From: Cricetomys ansorgei
Taxonomy: Eukaryota; Chordata; Mammalia; Rodentia; Nesomyidae
Length of the DNA stretch: 64,000 nt
Direction of reading: 5' to 3'
Assembly: GCA_026225945.1 (NCBI GenBank)
Contig: JAMJFZ010003746.1
Location: 3,046,501 to 3,110,500, forward strand
Shown: positions 55,786 through 64,000 of the stretch, piece by piece
Layout: every line of letters starts with the position of its first letter
How positions within the stretch are numbered: position 1 is the stretch's first letter
Made by a program: the position numbers and the translations under genes
Notes under the pieces: model-generated
The model's input: only the letters and a program-made list of their open reading frames with translations
Database searches by the model: none
Told to the model about the DNA's origin: nothing

Positions 55786-56939
55786 ACAAAAAACAGCCAG
55801 CAAGGTAGTTTCTACTGGTGATTTTAATCAAATCTGATCAAGCACCACTGAACTATGTTTACAGTCCACAGGGCTGCACTGGAGATCTGAGGGGCAGGGA
55901 TGCTGAGTAAGGATATGCTCAAGAGATAAAGCTGAGTGAGTGGCAGGTTCTCCATAGCTTTCTTTCACTTTAGTGTCCTACTTTCAAACAATATGTATTT
56001 TCTGCCTCATTGACAGCTTAGCATCTATAGGATATGATTCCATGTGACGTCCTGGTCTCTTCAAAATAAAGTGCACCTGATGTTGCCCACACACACTTTT
56101 GGGCTGCTTCATTTATCTTGTACTCTTTCTTCAGGAAGTTTGTTTCCAAAGAAAACTAAAGTTTTCTTACATCGTTTCTCAGAACTCAAGCTTTAGAATG
56201 CTTCCATTTACTTCAATGTCTGTTTTAAGGATTACTGAATGCTTTCAGCCATTAATCCCTGTACTTTGTCACTGTCCTACTGTTTACATAACCTTCTCCA
56301 GTCTTAGATGGATAGCACACTCATACCAGCTGTCCACACCATGCTGCTGAGGACACATACTTGCCTTTTCTCTAGCTTGCACTGTCTTTCAGGTTTGATG
56401 GCCATGATGTTTGCTAGAAGAATGGCAGTTGTGTCACAGCCTCCTCTCAATATGTTTTTACCACTTGACACCTGGCATATCCAACAACTAATCTTTTAGA
56501 CTTGTAGAATTAATGCAGATGAATAATAGGATTGCTGAATCATTTGTATAGGAAGAAGAACCACAGTGTTTGCTTCTGGCAACCTCTGAGATCGCCTCAG
56601 CTCCTCTGTCACCAGCCCACTCCCCACAGTTCCCCCAAGCAGTGTCTGTGGAGTTTTCGTAAGCAAAACTTAGAAGAAAAACTCTGGAAGCACCTGCTGG
56701 GAAACTGTGGGGATGAGCCCACCTGAGCTTGCACTAGTGAGATGAACTGTTATTATCAGCTTGATAATCATGTCTTGTTACCTCCCACATGTTCTAAGCT
56801 GCTTTCAAATTCCACATGTAATTTAGAGGAAAAACCTATTTTTTCTTTAAATAAGTATAGAAGAACACAGTTATAAAAGGATAGGAAATTCAGGATCATT
56901 AAAAAAATTCCTTTTAATTAATGACAAAGGCAAAAAAGA
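55786..56939. other. Unassigned intron sequence
   Basis: No recognisable element over 1.15 kb. Confidence 0.5.
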
Positions 56940-57028
56940 CAATGTCAGCCCAGACTAGCCTCAATTTCATGGTTCTCCTGCCTGTCTTTTCAGCATATTC
57001 TACTGGCATGTGCCACCATAGCCTGTAG
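56940..57028 (-). mobile_element. B1 SINE fragment
   Basis: AGCCCAGACTAGCCTCAATT and TACTGGCATGTGCCACCATA. Confidence 0.6.
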
Positions 57029-57097
57029 GGTCTTTTAAAAATTACGTTAAGAACAATAGGGAAACTGCTCACAAATACAGTAAAGCCTGCTCATTTC

Positions 57098-57146
57098 TTT
57101 TTTCTTTCTTTTCCTTTTCCTTCCTCCCTCCTTCCCTCCCTTTCCA
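57098..57146. repeat. Pyrimidine-rich (TTCC)n-like tract
   Basis: CTTTTCC/CTCCCTCCTTCC units at the tail side of the next B1. Confidence 0.85.
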
Positions 57147-57147
57147 A

Positions 57148-57291
57148 GTTTTTTGAGACAGGGTTTCTCTTTGTCACTCTGGCTGTCCTAGAACTCACTT
57201 AGTAGGCCAGGCTGTCTTCGAACTCAGAGATCCGCCTGTCTCTGCCTCCTGAGTCCTAGGATTAAAGGCCTGCGCCACCACTGCCTGGCTT
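57148..57291 (-). mobile_element. B1 SINE, well preserved
   Basis: TTTTTTGAGACAGGGTTTCT, CGAACTCAGAGATCCGCCTG, GGATTAAAGGCCTGCGCCAC. Confidence 0.96.
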
Positions 57292-57454
57292 GCCTTCTCA
57301 TTTCTTAATCTGTAAAATTCATTATTTTTCTTATCTAAACATGCTTCTGGGTAAGAAAACTGGATTGCTTTTCATGCACATGCTTATCATAATGAGAACC
57401 AAGACATTAGACTGAACACACACGCTTAAATAATACTTAAAACTACATTTTAAG

Positions 57455-57600
57455 GGCCAGTGAAATGGTTCAGTGTGTAAATGTGCTTGATGTCAAGCCT
57501 GACAACCAGAGTTTGATCTCCAGGAGATGGTGGAAGGAGAGAACTGATTCCACAAATTGTCCTATGACCTCTACATAAGCACCATGGGATGTATTTTGAA
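57455..57600 (+). mobile_element. B3-like SINE
   Basis: GGCCAGTGAAATGGTTCAGT, CAAGCCTGACAACCAGAGTT, GTGGAAGGAGAGAACTGATT. Confidence 0.85.
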
Positions 57601-57744
57601 AGAAGTAGAGAGAAAACAACATAAAGAGTAAGTTAAAACAAATATTATAGTTTTAAAAAATAAAATCTCTAATTAGGAATATTACTTTATTTTTCTCCAA
57701 TTTCTGAGATCACTATGGGCACTTAGGGATCTGTCCGTCTTTTT

Positions 57745-57862
57745 TCTTTCTCTCTTGAGATGGTATCTCAGTCTGTTGCCTTCAATGAACTATTGAAATG
57801 ACTCCCCTGTCTTGCTTTCCTAAGTAGACTGGGATGACAGAAACACACCATTGCATCAGACT
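57745..57862 (-). mobile_element. B1-like SINE, degraded
   Basis: TTGAGATGGTATCTCAGTCT, then GTAGACTGGGATGACAGAAA. Confidence 0.55.
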
Positions 57863-58689
57863 ACAAGGCACTTGAAGAGTTAAGACTGTGACCACAAAAA
57901 AAATTATTTGGGATTTACTGATAGACTTCAATTTGCTGTTTTCTTGATTAAGAAGATGAATTTTAAAGACATTCTAGGTGTAAAACTTACTATTCTGTAA
58001 AAAGAGTAAGTGTATAAACATGGAAGCTACACATGATAACATTCAAACTACCCGTTGTGGTTCCTGTGTAACTTTTCCAGTTGAGCGCTCCAGTTATCTG
58101 GGCATTTTTAATGTTCCACAAATACATGCTGCCTCTTCCTTTCTCAGAGCCCATTTCACCCTTGCACTTACAATGACAGTCTTTTGACCCCTGCTGCATC
58201 TGCTGGTTCAGCTCAGTTCAGTACACATTTCTTTTCTTTTTCCCAAATGCCTTCTCTGTGACCATGGTTACAAGCACCAAGAAAGCCAATGGACTGAATC
58301 TTTCAAGTGTTAGCCTGAAGTCCAGTGAGCTCTTAGAGATCTGTGAGGCAGGGGCAGGCAAGGCCTGAAACGTTTTGAAGGTCTGGGAGCTTCAACTGAT
58401 GGGAAGATGGTTGGGTTAAAACAGTAGGTCTAATGGAGTCCAGACCCTTCTAATTGTAGTTTATTTAGGAACTGTTAAACCAAGGCGGTGCACTGGCTGT
58501 CTCCTTCTGAGTTATCTATGAGTGATACTTATAAAGCAAAATTAGAAAATAAATCCCCTCATATTCGGCAAGCTAGCCATGCATATCTCCAAGTTTTTAC
58601 TTTATAATTATGTCCTTCCATGAAAACGAGGATGTTAAGCTGTTTAAATATATAAAAAAATCTTTGTATTCTGAAAAAATTATTTTAAG
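57863..58689. other. Unassigned intron sequence
   Basis: No recognisable element. Confidence 0.5.
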
Positions 58690-58850
58690 TGTGTTAAAAT
58701 TTTCAAAACTCAAGAAACAGGCAACAAACTAGAAGAAAATATTTGCAAAAGATATAACTGACACACAATTGATATGCAAAGTAAGTGAAGAACTCTTTAA
58801 ACTCAACTAAATAGTAAAAATATGCGCCAAAGACCTCGACACCGCATCAA
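58690..58850 (+). mobile_element. L1 ORF2 fragment
   Basis: AGAAAATATTTGCAAAAGAT and AAGAACTCTTTAAACTCAAC match a conserved stretch near the end of L1 ORF2. No 3' UTR follows. Confidence 0.65.
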
Positions 58851-59033
58851 AGTACACACACAGCTTATCTTGTGAGCTGGATGTCCCATATAGACGGTGG
58901 CTGCAATTCTAACAGGACCTCCTTGTTAGTGTTTTGTGATCCAGTGAAGTTGGAGGAGCCAGACAGAGTTCTTACTGCTATATGGTGCTGGCAATCGTAA
59001 CAGAGACAGGAACGAAGAGGAACGATCACTAGT

Positions 59034-59378
59034 TGTCATAGTTTTCGTCAACTTGACACAAACTTCGACATAGCTGGGAAGAGACGGCCTCCGTTAGACT
59101 GGCCTATGGTTGTCTCTGGGGTGTTTTCTCAGCTGCTGATTAATGTAAGAGGGCCCAGTCCATTGTGGCTGGTACCCACCCTGGGCAGGCAGGACTGGGC
59201 TGGAAAGGAAAGTAGCTGAACAAGCCAAGGGAAGAAGCCAGTAAGCAGGGTTCCTTCATGGGCTCTTGCCTTGGCTTCTCCTGATGACAGACTGTAATCT
59301 GCAAACCCAATAAATCCTTTCCTCCCAAACTGGCTTTGTCAGTGTTTTGTCACAGCAGCAGAGAAGCAAACTAGGACA
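59034..59378 (+). mobile_element. Solo LTR-like copy, same family as the 30664-31073 LTR
   Basis: Begins TGTCATAG, carries TCAACTTGACACAAAC and AATAAATCC (near 59310), and ends AACTAGGACA. Reverse-complement related to 30664-31073. No internal region adjoins it. Target duplications were not evident. Confidence 0.75.
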
Positions 59379-61732
59379 GTGATTTAGTAGCTCACTGAAG
59401 TATAAAACTGTTTAAAACCATATGGCTAACAATCTAAAACAGTGTCAATGCTATTTTGTAGAAATCAATCCAAGCTAAGAAATTAGTGAAAATAGTAGAC
59501 ATTTTAGAGCAGTTTTTGGCATCATAAGCAATGCTTACGATGGGTAGACAAAAACGGGGCACAAACAGCTACTGCTATGCATATTGCTATGCTCCAGGAA
59601 GAATGTTGGGTATGAGCAACTCTGCAACACAGTCACATAGCAGAGGGAGAATGTTTCTGGACATGACAAAAAATGCTTTGCCTCTGTCCTACTTCATGCA
59701 TCTATGACTGTGCTCCAGTAAAAAGCCATCCTGAGACTATGTGTGGCTTACATATTTGCCATAAACTGTAGTTAACAGTGTAAATAAATTAAAGGCTGTA
59801 ACACAGTTTATGGACCCAGCCATACTATCCCCCAGGAATATGTACTTTATTATATCAGACCTCAGAACAAAACAGTTTCCTGACTTAAGAAGTGGCCTTT
59901 AAATCAGGATATCCCTGAAACTACTTAAAAAAAAAAAAAAAAAAAAGGCAACCACTGCTTCTTAGGGCTGGCTTGCACTTGCCTGAAGCTGTTCCTCTAC
60001 CCCTACACACTGCGTTCAACACAAGGTCCTTCTGGATGGATTACTGTGGTGCGGAGGGTAGGAGGAGTTTAGTACCTCACACCTCTACGCTCCCGTTCTT
60101 CCCTGACTTTCCACAGTAGAAAGCAATATCCACTTTTCCACTTCCCTTTTAGTCCCTTTGTCTTAACAAGTTCGAAGAACAAACTGGCTTTTCTCTAGGT
60201 AACCCACTAAAGAGCCTAGCTGGAATGGTTCTGCAGACCAATCTGCCAGGGTGTACTGTGTATGTAGACCCATAGGGCAGCCAATATGATTTATGTTGAT
60301 CATATCTCGTAAGATTCATAAGAGCTCTAGTCTTGAGGAAAACAGGAGAAATAACTAGTCGTAAAGGTATTTGTTTGAATTTAAGGACTTAGGACTTGAG
60401 GCCAAAGAGTAAACGTCAAGCTGTCTAGTATGTTCTCAACTCTTAGAATAAAATGCTTAAAGTGGTTAAAACAAAGAGAATTATGTTTTTTAGTGCAAAA
60501 GAACTCCTTTAAAGACAAAATCCCACAGTTTCCCAGCTAGAATAAAGCATTCATGCCAACTGTTCTTGCTCCATGGTTTTATTGAGGATACAAGTCAAAG
60601 GGCAGTTGCAAACTAGCACAGTTTTATGCTTTTTCTCATGTAGCTCTGGAGGAAGAGAAGGGCAGGATTTGCTACTATAAGCAAGGGACTAACTCCAATA
60701 CCTTGGTCTTCTTGGGCACAACTGAGGCAATTTTACTTTAAAGAGATGATTAGGTGCACATGTTCTGGGCACATGTGGCTGAAGGCAGACACAAAGAGTG
60801 CCATGGTACACTTCTAATCTTCTTTTACAGTAAGACAAGAGAAACATGGAGGCTGGTGTATAGCCTTGTTCCACCTTACGCGGTTACTGAAATGTATGGC
60901 TGACTTCACGAATGAGGTACTGCCTCGTGGCAAGCCTGGAGTCCCAGTTAGAGATGCAGTCTAAAAAACCAAGGCAAACAGCTCCCGAGGAACAACATCC
61001 AAAGCTGATCTCTGGCGTGCACAGGAACACACAATGCAGACATATTTCAACATATCTGCGTGTAGCTGAGATGCACGGAAGGAACTGCATGATGTGTGAA
61101 GTTTTCTAGTAATGCAAAGAATGAAATAAAAGAGGCACGGCACAGATGTTTCCAGGGCAGTTAATGAGTGATGAATTGCTCCTACTTTCCTAAAAAATGA
61201 CTCAGTATCAACACCAAGGCAACAAAACTCTCAGCTTCCAAGAGAATATGCTTCCACGAAGAGAGACTCAGGGTTTTTGTTTTCGGACATAGCATTCCCC
61301 GTGGAGCTCAAAGGAGGATGACGATGACTGAATGAACGGGGTATCTTTGTGCTTATGATTATCCAAGACATCCAGCAGCACAGCTCTGAAACTGTGGAAT
61401 ACAAAAAGAATGCCAGAGCTGCTATGCTTTAATGTTTGAGTCTCATTTAAATACGAAATAGTTACCATGAAACAAATAACTAGGAAATACAAATTGTGAC
61501 AAACAGGACTCCCATTTGAAAAATGGAGTTGTAATGGAAAATGTCCATTGCTTATGAAGCTGATTTGCAGAAGATGGCCCTGTGGGTTTCCTATTGCTCA
61601 CAGGGGAACACCCAAAGAATTGTAAATTGGTGTTTAAGCCAAGTGCTCCAGCATCTGTTTGTCAAAACACAGCTATTTTTTAAAAATTAAATATCTCAAA
61701 GCTGCCTTGTACCAGATCCAGTTAGTTTAGGG
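59379..61732. other. Unassigned intron sequence, 2.35 kb
   Basis: An A20 run at 59927-59946. No repeat recognised elsewhere. It contains the speculative minus-strand exon-like segment at 61268-61391, treated as a finding. Confidence 0.5.
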
Positions 61733-61845
61733 CAGTGGTTCTAGACCTTCTTAATGCTGTGAACCTTTAATACAGTTCATATTGGTGACCCCCAACCATA
61801 AAATTATTTCATGGCTGATTCATAACAGTAGCAAAACTACATTTA
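61733..61845. mobile_element. URR1-type hAT DNA transposon fragment
   Basis: Starts with the hAT-type end CAGTGGTTCT, then TTAATGCTGTGAACC, ACAGTTCATATTGGTGACCC and CATAACAGTAGCAAAACTAC. The other terminal repeat is missing. Confidence 0.82.
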
Positions 61846-61867
61846 AAAATTCTCTTTATATATGCAT

Positions 61868-62022
61868 ATATGTATGTGCACAATATGCTCAATGCATGTG
61901 AGGTCAGAGGCCATCCTGCAGGAGTAGGTTCTTTCCCTCATCCATGTGGGCCCCAAGGATTGAATTCAGGTTGTCAGGGTTAGTGACAAGAGCTTCTACC
62001 TGCTGAACCATCTCACCAAACC
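61868..62022 (-). mobile_element. B3-like SINE
   Basis: GAGGTCAGAGGCCATCCTGC, GATTGAATTCAGGTTGTCAG, CTGCTGAACCATCTCACCAA. Confidence 0.88.
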
Positions 62023-62151
62023 CACTCTTAATGATGAATTCTTTCTGTTATAAATTTGTTATAATTTGTTATAAATAAGCTAAGACTTTGGGGGATGAGT
62101 AATTTGACTCCTTAAGTAGCGGTTTGTAGGATTTTTTTTTTTTTTTTGACT

Positions 62152-62651
62152 GAATCACTCAGTGGAAGACCTTTATGCCAGCACCGGTGTACTGAACATT
62201 CCACGGACACCTTGAAACAACTGTGTGAATACTCAGCTGATTATCCTGACTCCTGAAAGTGCAGCCTCAGCTAAGGCTATTTCAAATCGCCTGTATCAGA
62301 CTTTTTGCTACCCAAAGCCTCCAGGAACTCTAGATGACTCTCAACCATCTGCACCTACACCAGGGGGAAGTTCCTCCCCTAGTGGGGAGCTCCTCCTTGC
62401 CTTCCCGACTGAGGGATCCCAACCTGCTAACTGCTAACACTTTTCATCTATGAATTCTCCAAACAAGTCAGTGATAGATAAAATTGTTTACCAATAATTG
62501 AAATGTAAGAAATTCTTGTACATATTTTTCTCAAGTTTAAAGTTTGATTAACTGTTCAAAGTGATTCACAAAGACTGTTAACAGAATTCATATAAGTTGT
62601 GCCAGCTAGACCTCAAAATGTCAAATTCTTTGCTGACTAAACGAATACATC
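62152..62651. other. Unassigned intron sequence
   Basis: Follows a T-run at 62131-62147. No recognisable element. Confidence 0.5.
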
Positions 62652-62815
62652 TGGGAGCAAACAATATGGCTCAGAAGGTGAAGGTGCTTATCTCGAGTCT
62701 GATTCCTGAAACTCAACGTGGGAAGAGAGGACTGACCCCCACAAGTTGTCCTCCGAGCACCATATATGCACCAGGTGTACATGGACAAGCACACCCACAC
62801 AAATAAATAAATGCA
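62652..62815 (+). mobile_element. B3-like SINE
   Basis: ATATGGCTCAGAAGGTGAAG, CACAAGTTGTCCTCCGAGCA, then CACAAATAAATAAATGC. Confidence 0.85.
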
Positions 62816-62832
62816 ATTCAAATGCACAGTTG

Positions 62833-63003
62833 GGCTGGGCAGTGGTGGCACATACCTCTCTTTAATCCCAGTACTCAGGAGGCAGAGGCAGGAGGATCTC
62901 TGTGAGTTTGAGGCCAGCCTGGCCTACAGAGTGAGTTGCAGGCCAGTCAGAGTTACAACAGAGGAACCCTGTCTCGGAAGGAAAACAAACAAACAAACAA
63001 ACA
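62833..63003 (+). mobile_element. B1 SINE, well preserved, with (CAAA)n tail
   Basis: GCTGGGCAGTGGTGGCACAT, GAGGCAGAGGCAGGAGGATC, GGCCAGCCTGGCCTACAGAG, and an ACAAACAAACAAA tail. Confidence 0.95.
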
Positions 63004-63024
63004 ACTCAAGACAACAACAACAAA

Positions 63025-63115
63025 AGCAGTAGGATACGGCAGTATATACATAGCTTTTAGGAGGCTCAGGCAGGATTAAACCATCCTGAATAATATCTGA
63101 GGCCCTATTTTAAAA
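63025..63115 (+). mobile_element. B1-like fragment, degraded
   Basis: TAGGAGGCTCAGGCAGGATT and TGAGGCCCTATTTTAAAA. Confidence 0.45.
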
Positions 63116-63360
63116 TTCTGGGTAAACCTTAAAGATATTGTTCAATGAAATGAATGAGGTGGGGAAAAAGGAGCCAATAATGTGAAGCATCTAAAGCAGC
63201 CATAATTATAGAAACAGAAAGCAGAACAGTGGTTGCCAGAGGCTGGAAGACGGAAAGGAATTTCAGCTCGCAAGCTGAAAATGGTCTAGAAATCTGTTAC
63301 GTAACAGTGTGGACACAGCTGACACTAACAAACGGTACACGTGAGAATGGTCAGGATGAA

Positions 63361-63476
63361 GGCTGGGCATGGTGATGAACACCTTTAATTCCAGCATTTA
63401 GGAGGCAGAGGCAGGTAGATCTCTGTGAGTCCACAGTAGCCTGGCCTATACAGTGAGACCTTATCTTAAAAAAAAG
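63361..63476 (+). mobile_element. B1 SINE
   Basis: GCTGGGCATGGTGATGAACA, TTTAATTCCAGCATTTAGG, CAGTGAGACCTTATCTTAAA. Confidence 0.9.
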
Positions 63477-64000
63477 GTTATGATGCATTTTATGTTATAT
63501 AACTTCTTATAATAATTTAAATAAAAACTAAAACAGCAAGCTACAAAAAAAAGTGTACATAGAGAACACGAGGGAAGTCTATTCTCAAGCAGTATCTGAC
63601 ACGCAGCACAGAGTATGTTCTAATGACTGCACACACTGAACAACTGAATTTAATGTAAAATTTCTATTTCTAGAACACAGTATCTGATTTGTCACATTTC
63701 TTGTAGTATAGAACAAATAGATGTTTGAGGGAAAATAAAAATAACTGATAGTAATAATTTTAAAACTATGCATGTGTTCTTCTGGAAGAGTAAGGGGCGG
63801 GGCAGGATAAAGTGGGAACATATCATTTTGAGTTAAAATATAAGAACTGGACAAACGTCACATCCCTAACAAGAAAGCACCTGATAAAGAATGTGGGGCA
63901 CGCCGCTCAGGGAAACAGGATGTTTTTGCTGTAACTAATGATGTAGCTTGACACTCGTTGATTTAGAAAGGTTTTAATATTTACTGTGAGTGGGGGAAAA
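63477..64000. other. Unassigned intron sequence at the right edge
   Basis: No recognisable element or exon. Confidence 0.5.

Larger units (their letters stand above)
45292..64000 (-). other. Erc1: Erc1 intron upstream of the 45291 exon (partial)
   Basis: At least 18.7 kb of intron. It ends at the acceptor at 45292 and its donor lies beyond the right edge. No further exon with recognisable ERC1 residues was seen. Contents are SINEs, a rodent LTR-like copy, microsatellites and unassigned sequence, listed separately. Confidence 0.85.

Noticed and set aside
1..64000. CRISPR arrays, tRNA or rRNA genes, prokaryotic operons, plasmid or phage features
   Set aside because: None seen. tRNA-like boxes occur only as heads of SINEs, and the window is mammalian intronic DNA.

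Overview
This window is intronic and exonic DNA from a muroid rodent nuclear genome. The sequence is dense in B1, B2/B3-like and B4-like SINEs, rodent-type L1 3' ends and rodent LTR retrotransposons, with a few older mammalian remnants (MIR, MaLR, hAT). There are no long open frames, no operons and no bacterial features. The species is not fixed. The encoded protein differs at several positions from the human and mouse sequences as I remember them, so a rodent other than Mus is likely.

The only gene I can support lies on the minus strand and is Erc1 (ELKS/Rab6IP2/CAST2), a long coiled-coil scaffold protein. Four coding exons are visible, read from high to low coordinates. 45291-45147 encodes 48 coiled-coil residues. 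35651-35553 encodes the 33 residues ending S-P-D-Q. 34124-34098 encodes only D-E-E-E-G-I-W-A and a stop. 9065-8877 encodes 63 residues starting I-I-Q-P. The last two are alternatives: both accept from the donor after S-P-D-Q in phase 0. One gives the short PDZ-ligand tail (ERC1b-type), the other the longer ERC1a-type tail, whose final exon(s) lie beyond the left edge. The upstream exons lie beyond the right edge.

Layout: 1-8.9 kb is the intron after the 9065-8877 exon, and holds a nearly complete non-coding LTR element (813-2813) with a triplicated internal segment. 9-34 kb holds most of the mobile DNA: L1 3' ends at 15.6-17.8, 21.4-22.9 and 25.4-27.2 kb, a SINE pile-up at 27.3-28.9 kb and a second LTR element in the opposite orientation at 29.5-31.1 kb. 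34.1-35.7 kb is the alternative-splice junction. 35.7-45.1 kb is an intron with old MaLR and MIR remnants. 45.3-64 kb is part of the upstream intron, with scattered SINEs, a solo LTR-like copy (59.0-59.4 kb), a URR1/hAT fragment and microsatellites including a TG/CG tract.

The most informative observation is the 27-nt coding part of the PDZ-ligand exon, 1.4 kb downstream of the shared exon, while the competing exon is 26.5 kb downstream. No promoter, CpG island, RNA gene or second gene was found. SINE and LTR boundaries were judged by eye and may be off by tens of bases.
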